NCBI GenBank assembly: GCA_028710385.1
Contig: JAQTUC010000004.1
Location: 1-25,648, forward strand
DNA from: Candidatus Omnitrophota bacterium
GTDB lineage: Bacteria > Omnitrophota > Gorgyraeia > Duberdicusellales > 4484-171
Reading direction: 5' to 3'
DNA: 25,648 bases
This document shows, in pieces, positions 7,321 through 15,994 of the stretch. The translations under genes were made by a program, and so were the position numbers. The notes beneath the pieces are model-generated. The model was given only the letters and a program-made list of their open reading frames with translations. It was not told the DNA's origin and did not search any database. The first letter of the stretch is position 1, and the number at the start of each line of letters is the position of its first letter.

Positions 7321-7608
7321 TTATTTTTGCTTAAACGTCGCGCAATCCGCATGCGATGTATGTAATTTCACTTTTATACCGTTTGCTGAGCACTCCAATG
7401 AATTATTAAATTGGCAATCTTCTTCCTTGCAGGCACCCACGCCTCCAATCACGTTTGGAATTCCGCCTTTCTGCGATTGAATAATTCCGGTATCACACAT
7501 AGGGCAGTTACCGCCGCCGCCTACCGTAATTGCAAAAGCATGGCACTTGTTGTCCGCATTGTAGGCGCAAACCGTAGCGTTACATTCCAATATTTTCGGC
7601 ATATCCAT
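7321..7608 (-). CDS. DUF1540-type Cys-rich protein
   Basis: The protein has 95 residues with two related Cys motifs: CNATVCAYNADNKCHAFAI near the N-terminus and CKEEDCQFNNSLECSANGI near residue 60. Each ends in a Cys-containing tail (GNCPMC and ADCATF). This duplicated CxxxxC...C...C arrangement is that of DUF1540, a presumed small metal-binding domain with no established function. AGGAGG (7617-7622) precedes the ATG, and its other side touches the second copy of the recurrent hairpin. It probably opens the unit with msrA and the hemerythrin gene, which suggests a link to redox or metal stress. That link is inference. Confidence 0.8.
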   Translation of the reverse strand: MDMPKILECNATVCAYNADNKCHAFAITVGGGGNCPMCDTGIIQSQKGGIPNVIGGVGACKEEDCQFNNSLECSANGIKVKLHTSHADCATFKQK

Positions 7609-7622
7609 AAATATAACCTCCT

Positions 7623-7682
7623 TTAATGAGCACGTGATTTTTTAAGCTCTAATGACGCAGGAAAAATCACAGTGCGAATTAA
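7623..7682 (-). repeat. Recurrent bulged-hairpin element, copy 2
   Basis: On the minus strand it starts TTAATTCGCAC and ends GTGCTCATTAA. The outer stem is GCAC/GTGC, with one bulged T and an inner stem GTGATTTTT/AAAAATCAC. The loop (TGCGTCATTAGAGCTT) aligns without gaps to the copy 1 loop, matching at 11 of 16 positions. Its 3' end abuts the AGGAGG of the DUF1540 gene. A TATAAT-like hexamer lies upstream at 7716-7721 without a good -35, so the promoter is uncertain. The rest of the 7683-7794 gap shows nothing clear. Confidence 0.75.
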
Positions 7683-7794
7683 CCTTTCTCGCTACCACAT
7701 ATTTAAATACGGAGGATTATATTTGTGAATTGCTTAAGGGTTGTATCTTTTGACTTTTTTCTACCAAAAACAGGGTGAGAACGCACGCGGCTGT

Positions 7795-8589
7795 TTACTT
7801 TATATTTTTAAGCTCGTTAAGATAAAATTCTGCATTACTTACCCCCTGAGCATCGTCAGCATTTTTGCATAATTCTTTAGCCTTTAAGAAACTCTCTTCC
7901 GCCTCTTTATATTTTTTCTGCTGATAATAAGCGATACCGATATTGTAGTAATTACGCCCATAATTAGGCTCCATGGCTATGGCTTTTCGTAAATAATCCA
8001 TGCCCTCATCCTGTTTGCCTGATGTAAAATAAACTGTGCCGAGATTGCCTACGATAGTTGCGTCATCGGGGTTTATGCTATAAGCTTTTTCCAAATACTT
8101 CAATGCTTCCTGATTCTGGCCCATTAGATGATAACAAGTTGCGATATTAAGATACGCCGTGCTTCTGCCGGGCGATTTTTCTATGGCTTTTTTAAGCCCC
8201 TCAATAGCAGCTGCGTAATTTTTTTTGTTCATCGAATCTACTGCAATGTTTACAAGGACAGTATATTCGCTTTCTTCTCCGGGCACTTGAGCCGTATGCA
8301 TAACCGGGTTGCCGGAATCGTATAGTTCTTTTTTGTTTGCTGTATCAGCGGTAGCTGGTTCGTTGTTAGAAAGAGTTTTTATTTTTTCTCCGTTAATGCT
8401 TTCAATCTGGTCTAAATAATAGGTAACAGGCAATCCGGCGATATCAACCTTTATTGATTTATCGTTTCTTTCTGTAATTTTTCCTTCAACGGTTTTGCCC
8501 GATTTTAAAAGCAACGTTTCGGCAAAAAGAGGGTTAGCTATAAAAATAAATGGTATCAGCCAAAAAATTTTCCTCATATTTATCGTCAA
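7795..8589 (-). CDS. Exported tetratricopeptide-repeat protein
   Basis: The protein has 264 residues. A signal peptide (hydrophobic IFWLIPFIFIANPLFA, cleavage about residue 23) is followed by a small beta-rich segment (LLLKSGKTVEGKI, about 25-70) of a kind often seen ahead of TPRs in exported proteins. About four TPRs then cover 110-260, with typical A-Y-N-G-A-P positions (AYLNIATCYHLMGQNQEAL, NPDDATIVGNLGTVYFTSG). TPR arrays mediate protein-protein contacts; the partner is unknown. No Shine-Dalgarno is evident at the first ATG or at the next in-frame ATG (8577), so the start is uncertain by four codons. It is the last gene of the long run from csoR. Confidence 0.8.
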   Translation of the reverse strand: MTINMRKIFWLIPFIFIANPLFAETLLLKSGKTVEGKITERNDKSIKVDIAGLPVTYYLDQIESINGEKIKTLSNNEPATADTANKKELYDSGNPVMHTAQVPGEESEYTVLVNIAVDSMNKKNYAAAIEGLKKAIEKSPGRSTAYLNIATCYHLMGQNQEALKYLEKAYSINPDDATIVGNLGTVYFTSGKQDEGMDYLRKAIAMEPNYGRNYYNIGIAYYQQKKYKEAEESFLKAKELCKNADDAQGVSNAEFYLNELKNIK

Positions 8590-8611
8590 AATTAATACTG
8601 CGGTTATTTGC

Positions 8612-9004
8612 TTATTTCTGGCTCAAAGCGTCATATTCTTCTTTTGAGATAAGGCTTCGCGTATTATCATCGTTATCAAATTTTACTCTGTAATACTTTA
8701 CATCGCCGCCGGTTGCGCCCTCAGTAGCATATTCGCCGTATATTATATATCCTCTATCCTTGGAGAATGTTGCCATTGCTTTATTAATTTTGGGCGTGTG
8801 AGTTATGCGCCTTTTGCTGACACCCTCAATATTGTATACATAAATATCGTTATCTTTTAAAACAAGCTTATAATCATCCTGGAGAGCGAAAAATTTATCA
8901 TAGCCTATATCATTCTGGGAATACATATCGGAATACTCAGCGCTTTGCGCAGGGAATACGTAAAAAACCGCCAAAGCAAACATTATGCCTAAAACCGTTT
9001 TCAT
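8612..9004 (-). CDS. Exported protein of unknown function (130 aa)
   Basis: I do not recognise it. A signal peptide (MKTVLGIMFALAVFYVFPAQSA, about 1-22) precedes a roughly 108-residue mature domain. That domain alternates short beta-like strands with charged turns (KLVLKDNDIYVYNIEG, RGYIIYGEYATEG, VKYYRVKFDNDD), resembling pieces of a beta-propeller or repeat strand pattern. It has no Cys and no obvious metal ligands. The start is firm, with AAGGAGGTG seven bases upstream. It lies 14 bases after the cobalamin adenosyltransferase stop and 22 bases before the TPR gene, so it is probably in the same transcript. Confidence 0.75.
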   Translation of the reverse strand: MKTVLGIMFALAVFYVFPAQSAEYSDMYSQNDIGYDKFFALQDDYKLVLKDNDIYVYNIEGVSKRRITHTPKINKAMATFSKDRGYIIYGEYATEGATGGDVKYYRVKFDNDDNTRSLISKEEYDALSQK

Positions 9005-9018
9005 AAAACACCTCCTTG

Positions 9019-9549
9019 TTATTTCTTTTCAGGTTTTTTTTCGCAATTACGCGCCAGAAGATACAAAAAATCAGAAAGCCTGTTTAGATAAATAACCAGA
9101 TATTCATTTTTTATATTTTTTTTCCTTTTTAAACCGACCAACATCCTTTCCGCCCTTCTTGTAATGGTACGGGAGATATCAAGGCAGGCGGAAACCGTGT
9201 TGCCGCCTGGCAGATAAAAACAGCCGGCCTTAAATTTACTTTTTCCCTCCAGGCTTGATATAAACTTTTCCAGTTTAGTTATGAAACTTGCGTCTATTGT
9301 TTTTTTAAGTTTATTCAAATGCCTGGGCGAGGTGGCTATTTCTGCTCCCAGCATAAATAAATCACGCTGGATATCTTTTATTATTTTTTTTATACTGCTG
9401 TCGCCAATAAGGCTCTTGCTTAAGCCCAGGAATGAGCATAGTTCATCAAGTGTGCCATAGGCCTCTACGCGTAAGTCGTCCTTGAACACTTTTTCGCCAA
9501 AAAGCAAAGAGGTTTTGCCTTTATCGCCTTTCTTGGTAGTTATACTCAT
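9019..9549 (-). CDS. PduO-type ATP:cob(I)alamin adenosyltransferase
   Basis: The protein has 176 residues, close to the family size. The N-terminal ATP-binding motif TKKGDKGKTSLLFG matches the TKxGDxGxT consensus. YGTLDELCSFLGLSK and the C-terminal RTITRRAERM ... YLNRLSDFLYLLARN are the standard PduO helices forming the cobalamin and ATP pocket at the trimer interface. It attaches the adenosyl group to reduced cobalamin to give coenzyme B12 in the cytoplasm. Its presence inside a metal-efflux run is unexpected; no B12-dependent enzyme is in the window. The start is nine bases after the YHS stop without a clear ribosome site, so translation may be coupled. Confidence 0.92.
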   Translation of the reverse strand: MSITTKKGDKGKTSLLFGEKVFKDDLRVEAYGTLDELCSFLGLSKSLIGDSSIKKIIKDIQRDLFMLGAEIATSPRHLNKLKKTIDASFITKLEKFISSLEGKSKFKAGCFYLPGGNTVSACLDISRTITRRAERMLVGLKRKKNIKNEYLVIYLNRLSDFLYLLARNCEKKPEKK

Positions 9550-9558
9550 ACTATTATT

Positions 9559-9894
9559 CTAATGACGGCCTGGTTTTTCGGAAGCATCTGCCGGTTGCGA
9601 ATTTGCTTGCTGTTTACTTTTTAATTCTTCCTCAACTTTTTTGATATATTTTCCCGGGTCTTTTTGAAATTCAGGTATGCAGGCGGCACAGCAAAAATTA
9701 TAAATTCTTCCCTGGTATTGGTAAGTTACTTTTGTTTTTTCGTCAATTTTTTCTCCTGTAACAGGGCAAACCTTATTGCCGGCATTTACGGCTTTACTGC
9801 TTTCGTTTTGCGCATAGGCATTATACCGGCATACCCCCAAAAGCAGGAAAGTGTTTATTGAAAAAATTAAAGAAATTAAGAATATTTTTTTCAT
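9559..9894 (-). CDS. Exported YHS-domain protein
   Basis: The protein has 111 residues. A signal peptide or anchor (FLISLIFSINTFLLLGV, about 4-28) is followed by a YHS-type domain with KVCPVTGEKI and, after a strand, YNFCCAACIPEFQKDPGKYI. The C...CCAAC cysteines are the presumed metal ligands. The tail is hydrophilic, rich in Lys, Gln and Ser. YHS and related TRASH domains occur with copper and other soft-metal systems, so periplasmic metal binding or delivery is likely; the metal is not shown. Its ATG overlaps the Ca2+ ATPase TGA (ATGA at 9891-9894), strong evidence of co-translation. Confidence 0.82.
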   Translation of the reverse strand: MKKIFLISLIFSINTFLLLGVCRYNAYAQNESSKAVNAGNKVCPVTGEKIDEKTKVTYQYQGRIYNFCCAACIPEFQKDPGKYIKKVEEELKSKQQANSQPADASEKPGRH

Positions 9895-12596
9895 TTTAAA
9901 AATCTCCCTTTTCTGTTAACTACCTTTACAATTTCCATCGCCCATAACGGGAAAGACGAAATTATTATAACCAGAACCCAGTCAAATGCGCCAAGCGCTT
10001 CAGTCTTAAATATCTTCTGCGCGAACGGAACATAAACAACAGCCATTTGCAGGGAAAATGACACAAGATTGGCAATAATGAGTTTTTTATTGGTAAAAAC
10101 ACCTATTTTAAAAAGCGATTCCGTCATGTTTCTGCAGTTAAAGGAATGGAAAAGCTGGCTGCAGGCAAGCACTATAAAGGCGGCTGTTCTGGCGCGGCCG
10201 ATCCCTTCATTCTCAATAAATAAAACAAGCGCGAAAGCAAGCAAACTGCAAAACGCGATAAATGTTCCCTGAATAAGCATAAGCGTTGCTCTTTGCTTTG
10301 TCACCACTGCTTCATTCACCGGCCTTGGCGGCTTTTGCATTATATTTGGATCAACAGGATCAACGCCAAGGGCAAGCGCCGGAAGCCCGTCAGTTACGAG
10401 ATTTACCCAGAGTATGTGAATGGGTAAAAGCGGCACCGGCCAGCCGATAAGCGATGCGACAAACATAACAAGTATTTCTCCGGCGTTACAGGAAAGAAGG
10501 TAATGGATAAATTTTTTTATATTTTCATAAATACCTCGGCCTTCCTCTACCGCCGAAACTATTGAAGCAAAATTATCGTCAGTTATGACCATATCGGAAA
10601 CTTCTTTTGTAACGTCGGTCCCGGTTATTCCCATACTAACGCCGATATCAGCTTCTTTAACTGCGGGCGCATCGTTTACCCCGTCTCCTGTCATGGCAAC
10701 TACTTCATGGCGCTTGTGCCAGGCACGCACAATTCTTAATTTATTTTCCGGAGAAACCCTTGCATAAACCGGTATTTTTTCAATTTCATTCCTGAATTCT
10801 TCATCGCTTAATTTATCAAGCTCTTCTCCGGACAAAGCAATAGAACCTTGCGTAAAAAAACCAAGGTCTTTGGCAATAGCAACTGCTGTATTTTTATGAT
10901 CGCCTGTAATCATAACGGTTTTAATCCCGGCGGTTTTACACTGTGCTATTGCGTGCCTTACTTCTTCGCGCGGCGGGTCAATCATAGCAAGCAAACCTGA
11001 AAAAATAAGATTGTTTTCTATTGTCTCCGCCTCAATTTTTTCATCCGGCAAAACCTCCCTGTAGGCTATGGCTAAAACGCGCATTGCGGAATTAGCTAAA
11101 TCATTATTCATTTTTAGTATTTTTTGCCTGTCTTCCTGCGATAATTTCCTTACTGTTGAATTTTCTTCAATTGCCGAGCAATCTTTAAGCAATACATCCG
11201 GAGCGCCTTTAACAAAAGCAATTTTCCCGCCGGATACAGCATTACGGACAACAGTCATTTTTTTTCTTTCAGAATCAAAAGGTATTTCATCAACAAAAGT
11301 AAATTCTTTTTCTTTCGCTTCTTTTAGTATCGCGGCCTTGGCGGCGCAGGTAAGGATTGCCCCCTCTGTAGGGTCTCCGATTATTTTATATCCGTCGTTG
11401 TTTTTAACTAACGCGGCTGCGTTGCATAAAACTCCTGACGCTAAGACCTTTGTCAGATCGGGATATTGAGAAGACTCTATTTTTTTTCCATCCAGTAAAA
11501 ATTCTCCGTTTGGCTCATACCCTATACCTGTTATTTTAAAAAGCCTCCCGTAAGTAAACGCCGCCTGCACTGTCATTTCGTTTTTTGTTAATGTGCCGGT
11601 TTTATCAGAGCAGATAACTGTCGCGCAGCCAAGAGTTTCAACCGAAGGCAGTTTTCTTATAAGTGCGTGGCGCTTTACCATTCTTTGAACGCCAAGCGCT
11701 AAAGCTATTGTGACAACCGCGGGAAGCCCTTCGGGAATTGCGGCGACAGCAAGGCTCACTGCGGTTAAAAACATATCCAGAATTTTTCCGCCACGCAAAA
11801 TACCCAATATGAATACAAGCGCAACCAGTGCGAAACAAAGATAAACTATCCATTTGCCGAATTGCTCAAGCTTTTTCTGCAAAGGCGTTGTTTCCTCGTC
11901 AATTTCCTGCACCATAGTTGCAATTTTACCAAGTTCTGTGCGCATACCGGTTTGGGTAACAATCGCGCGCGCTTTTCCTGAAGTGACGGAAGTCCCCATA
12001 TAAACCATATTTGCCCTGTCAGCCAAAGGCACATCTTTTTCTTTTAAAGCGTGCAGGGCTTTTGCAACAGGGGTTGACTCACCGGTAAGGCTTGCTTCAG
12101 CCACATTAAAATTTGAAGTATGCCAGGTAACTCTTGAATCGGCAGGAATATTATCTCCTGCTTCAAGCTCAATTAAATCTCCGGGCACGAGCCCTGACGA
12201 AGGGATAATTTTATGTTCCCCTTCTCTTATGATTTTTGAGGAAGGTGAAGATAATTTTTTTAAAGCGGCAAGAGATTTTTCCGCGCGGTATTCCTGTATA
12301 AAGCCTAATATAGCGTTAAGTATTACGATTGCAATTATGGCAAGGGCATCCACCCATTCGCCTAAAAACCCGGAAACAATTGCCGCGCCCATCAAAACAA
12401 GGACTATAAAATCCTTGAATTGCTCAAAGAAAATCTGCCAAGGAGATATTTTCTTTTTTTCTTCAAGCTGGTTTGGGCCGAATTCAACAAGAAGCTTAGC
12501 GGCACATTCCGCAGTAAGCCCCGCTTCAAAGCTTGTGCCTAAAATGTTGGCTGTTTCTTCAATTGATAAATTATAAAAATTGCGGCTGTTTGACAT
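9891..12596 (-). CDS. SERCA/PMCA-type Ca2+-transporting P-type ATPase (P2A)
   Basis: The protein has 901 residues, full length for a bacterial P2A pump. An N-terminal cation-ATPase domain is followed by the actuator loop (EASLTGESTPVAK). The phosphorylation motif is SDKTGTLTKNE (D331). MITGDHKNTAV and TGDGVNDAPAVKEADIGVSMG complete the P domain. The Ca2+-site residues of helices M4-M6 are conserved: AAIPEGLPAVV, SCNAGEILVMF and HILWVNLVTDGLPAL. So calcium (or Mn2+) export is better supported than copper transport; there is no CPC motif and no N-terminal metal-binding domain. It follows cusA after 81 bases with no obvious terminator and overlaps the YHS gene, so it appears joined to the copper efflux unit. 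Confidence 0.93.
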   Translation of the reverse strand: MSNSRNFYNLSIEETANILGTSFEAGLTAECAAKLLVEFGPNQLEEKKKISPWQIFFEQFKDFIVLVLMGAAIVSGFLGEWVDALAIIAIVILNAILGFIQEYRAEKSLAALKKLSSPSSKIIREGEHKIIPSSGLVPGDLIELEAGDNIPADSRVTWHTSNFNVAEASLTGESTPVAKALHALKEKDVPLADRANMVYMGTSVTSGKARAIVTQTGMRTELGKIATMVQEIDEETTPLQKKLEQFGKWIVYLCFALVALVFILGILRGGKILDMFLTAVSLAVAAIPEGLPAVVTIALALGVQRMVKRHALIRKLPSVETLGCATVICSDKTGTLTKNEMTVQAAFTYGRLFKITGIGYEPNGEFLLDGKKIESSQYPDLTKVLASGVLCNAAALVKNNDGYKIIGDPTEGAILTCAAKAAILKEAKEKEFTFVDEIPFDSERKKMTVVRNAVSGGKIAFVKGAPDVLLKDCSAIEENSTVRKLSQEDRQKILKMNNDLANSAMRVLAIAYREVLPDEKIEAETIENNLIFSGLLAMIDPPREEVRHAIAQCKTAGIKTVMITGDHKNTAVAIAKDLGFFTQGSIALSGEELDKLSDEEFRNEIEKIPVYARVSPENKLRIVRAWHKRHEVVAMTGDGVNDAPAVKEADIGVSMGITGTDVTKEVSDMVITDDNFASIVSAVEEGRGIYENIKKFIHYLLSCNAGEILVMFVASLIGWPVPLLPIHILWVNLVTDGLPALALGVDPVDPNIMQKPPRPVNEAVVTKQRATLMLIQGTFIAFCSLLAFALVLFIENEGIGRARTAAFIVLACSQLFHSFNCRNMTESLFKIGVFTNKKLIIANLVSFSLQMAVVYVPFAQKIFKTEALGAFDWVLVIIISSFPLWAMEIVKVVNRKGRFLK

Positions 12597-12677
12597 ATTA
12601 TTTATTTTATCGTAATTAAGTTTTATTTAAAGAAAAATTGTATTCGCCGGGTGAATGGTTTAAGGTCTGCGCTAGAA

Positions 12678-15600
12678 TTAATGCTTTTGCAGCTCTGGTA
12701 TCGGAAGTTTACTTACGTCTACGGTTCCATGCTTCATCTCATACCGCCATTTCCATATTGAATATATCGGGGGGTAAACCAAAAGCTCAAGAATAAAACT
12801 GGTAAATACCCCTCCAATCATAGGCGCTGCAATACGCTTCATCATATCCGCGCCTGTTCCCATGGAATACATAATAGGAATTAAGCCCATAAACATCGCC
12901 ATTACCGTCATCATTTTTGGCCGGATGCGCTTAACTGCTCCGTGGATAATTGCTTCTTTCAGATCCTCGTAAGTTTTCATCTTGCCAGCCCTCACAGCAT
13001 CATAATAGGCAAGGTCAAGGAAAAGCAGCATAAAAACTCCAGTTTCTGCATCCAAACCCATCAAAGCAATCATCCCCACCCAAACCGCTATTGAAATATT
13101 ATATTTTAGAATCCATAAAAACCATATTGCGCCTATCAGCGAAAAAGGAACTGCCAAAAGAACAATTCCCGCTTTAACCGGAGATTTTGTGTTCATATAA
13201 AGCAATACAAATATGATAAAAACAGTAATCGGTATTACTATTTTTAATCTTTCCCTGACTCTTAACATATTCTCATATTGTCCGCTCCAGCTTAAAGAAT
13301 ATCCTGCGGGCACCTGCAATTCTTTCTGCGCAATTTTTTTTGCCTCGCTTACGTAACTGCCCACATCTCTTCCTGAAATATCCACATAAACATATCCGGA
13401 AAGCATTCCGTTTTCATCGCGTATCATAGCAGGGCCGGATACCATTTTAATATCAGCTAATTCTTCCAAAGGAATTTGGGCGCCGCTTGCGATAGGGACC
13501 AGCACTCTTCGCAATTTCGGCAAATCATCGCGCAACTCCCGCGGATAACGCACATTTATAGTGTATCTTTCTCTTCCTTCTATGGTTGTAGTAACAGGCT
13601 CTCCTCCTATTGCAGACATTATTACCATTTCAACTTCTTTCACGCTTAAGCCATACCTTGCGATTTGCTCGCGCTTTATGTCAAAATCAATGAAGTAGCC
13701 TCCGGTAACGCGTTCCGCAAAAACCGAACGCGTGCCCTTTAGATCTTTTAAAATTTTTTCAAGGCGGATACCCAAAGCTTCAATCTCCTTTAAGTCTGAG
13801 CCGTAAATTTTTATTCCAACTGGAGTGCGCACTCCGGTTGAAAGCATATCAATTCTTGCCTTAATAGGCATAGTCCAGGCATTAGTAACTCCCGGTATCT
13901 GCAGCTTGCTGTCCAATTCATTTACTATATCTTCCCAGGTAACGCGGTCACGCCAAATTGGCCTAAACGGCACCTGCAAAAAACCAGGCATCCAGGAATA
14001 CCAGCGATGCACCTTTCTCCACTCGCTTTCCGGCTTTAAAACTATGGTGGTTTCCATCATGGAAAAAGGCGCAGGATCCGTTGAAGTCTCTGCGCGGCCT
14101 GCCTTGCCAAAAACGCGCTCAACTTCCGGAACGGTTTTTATAATAGCGTCCTCCGTTTGCAGAAGTTTGCTTGCTTCGGTAACTGAAATTCCCGGTAAAG
14201 TGGTTGGCATATAAAGGAGTGTACCTTCATTTAAAGGAGGCATAAATTCTGAACCAAGCTGAAAATAGACAGGAATGGTTATTAAAATCAAAACCGCTGC
14301 CGCAATCAGTGTAGTTTTACGGTGCTTAAGGACAAAGCTGCACGCCGGCTCGTAAATTCTAAATAAAATCTTGCTTATCGGATGTTTTTCTTCAGGATAA
14401 TATTTTCCAACCGTAACAGTATTAAAAATACTGCAAAGCCATTTGGGCCTGAAACGCTTGTAATCCATTCTTGTAAAAAGCATGCGCATAGCAGGGTCAA
14501 GCGTTATAGCTAATATCGCGGCAATTGCCATAGCCAGGTTTTTGCTAAAAGCCAAAGGCTTAAACAGTCTTCCTTCCTGGTCAACCAATGTAAATACCGG
14601 CAAAAATGCAATTGCAATAACCAAAAGAGAAAAAAATACCGATGGCCCGACTTCTTTTAAAGCATTAAGCCTTACTGTGTGGAAATCTCCTTTGCGGCCT
14701 CCTGCCTCCCAAAGCTGGAGTTTTTTATAGGCATTCTCAACCTCAACAATTGCGCCGTCAACAAGCACGCCTATAGAAATTGCAATGCCTGATAAAGACA
14801 TAATGTTTGATGTAAGCTTCATTCCATACATCGGAATGAATGATAAAACCACCGCGATAGGGATAGTTACAATTGGTATTGCCGCGGAAGGGAAATGCCA
14901 GAGGAAAATAAGAATAACAAAGCTTACTATAATCATTTCCTCTACAAGCTGGTGTTTTAAGGTGTCTATTGAGCGGTCAATCAACTCTGAGCGGTCATAG
15001 GTAGGAACTATTTCAACGCCTTTTGGAAGTGAGGGCTTAATTTCTTCAATTTTTTCTTTTACCCTGTTAATAACATTCAAAGCATTTTCACCCTGGCGCA
15101 TAACAACAATGCCGCCGACAGTATCCCCAACGCCGTCTAAATCAGCAACGCCTCTTCGTATTTCAGGACCAAGCGCAACTGTTGCAATATTTTTTATTAA
15201 AATAGGGATACCTGAGGCGTCGTTTCCTATGCTGATATTTTCTATATCTTTTATTGATGTTGCATAGCCCCTTCCTCTTACCATGTATTCGGTTCCGGAA
15301 AATTCAACAAGCCTGCCCCCCACATCATTGTTATTATCGCGAATCGCATCCAAAATTTTTGTTAAAGGAATTTTATACTCCAGTAATGCGGCAGGATTTA
15401 TAGTTATCTGGTATTGTTTTTGAAACCCTCCTATTGAGGCAACCTCGGCAACGCCCGGCACGCTCTGCAACCAATAGCGTAAATACCAGTCCTGGAATGT
15501 GCGCAGCTGCGAAAGGTCATTCTTGCCTGTTTTATCAACCAGCGCGTATTGGTACACCCAGCCAATACCTGTTGCGTCAGGGCCCATTTCGGTACGCACC

Positions 15601-15968
15601 CCCTCTGGAAGCTTGGGTATAATCTTACTTAAATATTCCAATGTCCGGCTGCGCGCCCAATAAATATCTGTTCCGTCCTGAAAAATAATATACACATAGG
15701 AAAAACCAAAGTCGGAAAACCCGCGTATGGCTTTTACCTTTGGCGCGCCAAGCATAGCGGTTACTATAGGGTAAGTTACCTGGTCTTCAATAATGTCAGG
15801 GCTTCTGTCCCAGCGCGAATAAATAATTACCTGCGTGTCTGACAAATCAGGTATGGCATCAAGGGGTATGTTTTTAATGCAGTAAATTGCAGCGACAATT
15901 GCTACAAGGGTAAAAATGATTACAATGTATTTATTCTTTGCGGAAAATTCTATTATTTTCTGTATCAT
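12678..15968 (-). CDS. cusA: CusA-type heavy-metal RND efflux pump (Cu(I)/Ag(I))
   Basis: The protein has 1096 residues, a complete RND inner-membrane subunit of the HME class with twelve expected membrane segments. The transmembrane proton-relay region reads SIGVLVDGAIVEVENAY. All three methionines of the CusA copper-binding site are conserved by context: M587 (LLYMPTTLPG), M637 (APFSMMETTI) and M708 (ARIDMLSTGV). This favours Cu(I)/Ag(I) over Zn/Co substrates. Between M637 and M708 there are about 22 more residues than in E. coli CusA (HRWYSWMPGFLQVPFRPIW), an insertion I also associate with other HME pumps. It works with the adaptor and outer-membrane channel encoded just upstream; the adaptor stop is 26 bases before this start. 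Confidence 0.93.
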   Translation of the reverse strand: MIQKIIEFSAKNKYIVIIFTLVAIVAAIYCIKNIPLDAIPDLSDTQVIIYSRWDRSPDIIEDQVTYPIVTAMLGAPKVKAIRGFSDFGFSYVYIIFQDGTDIYWARSRTLEYLSKIIPKLPEGVRTEMGPDATGIGWVYQYALVDKTGKNDLSQLRTFQDWYLRYWLQSVPGVAEVASIGGFQKQYQITINPAALLEYKIPLTKILDAIRDNNNDVGGRLVEFSGTEYMVRGRGYATSIKDIENISIGNDASGIPILIKNIATVALGPEIRRGVADLDGVGDTVGGIVVMRQGENALNVINRVKEKIEEIKPSLPKGVEIVPTYDRSELIDRSIDTLKHQLVEEMIIVSFVILIFLWHFPSAAIPIVTIPIAVVLSFIPMYGMKLTSNIMSLSGIAISIGVLVDGAIVEVENAYKKLQLWEAGGRKGDFHTVRLNALKEVGPSVFFSLLVIAIAFLPVFTLVDQEGRLFKPLAFSKNLAMAIAAILAITLDPAMRMLFTRMDYKRFRPKWLCSIFNTVTVGKYYPEEKHPISKILFRIYEPACSFVLKHRKTTLIAAAVLILITIPVYFQLGSEFMPPLNEGTLLYMPTTLPGISVTEASKLLQTEDAIIKTVPEVERVFGKAGRAETSTDPAPFSMMETTIVLKPESEWRKVHRWYSWMPGFLQVPFRPIWRDRVTWEDIVNELDSKLQIPGVTNAWTMPIKARIDMLSTGVRTPVGIKIYGSDLKEIEALGIRLEKILKDLKGTRSVFAERVTGGYFIDFDIKREQIARYGLSVKEVEMVIMSAIGGEPVTTTIEGRERYTINVRYPRELRDDLPKLRRVLVPIASGAQIPLEELADIKMVSGPAMIRDENGMLSGYVYVDISGRDVGSYVSEAKKIAQKELQVPAGYSLSWSGQYENMLRVRERLKIVIPITVFIIFVLLYMNTKSPVKAGIVLLAVPFSLIGAIWFLWILKYNISIAVWVGMIALMGLDAETGVFMLLFLDLAYYDAVRAGKMKTYEDLKEAIIHGAVKRIRPKMMTVMAMFMGLIPIMYSMGTGADMMKRIAAPMIGGVFTSFILELLVYPPIYSIWKWRYEMKHGTVDVSKLPIPELQKH

Positions 15969-15994
15969 GGCAGCGCCTGCGGTTTTATTTTGTT

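Noticed and set aside
9891..12596. Copper-transporting P1B ATPase, suggested by its place next to cusA
   Set aside because: There is no CPC motif or N-terminal metal-binding domain. PEGLP, NAGE and NLVTDGLPA are Ca2+-pump residues.
12642..12656. Short ATTCGCCGGGTGAAT palindrome followed by a T-rich run (minus strand), considered as a terminator after cusA
   Set aside because: The stem is too short and leaves no adequate loop. At most it is a weak operator-like palindrome.
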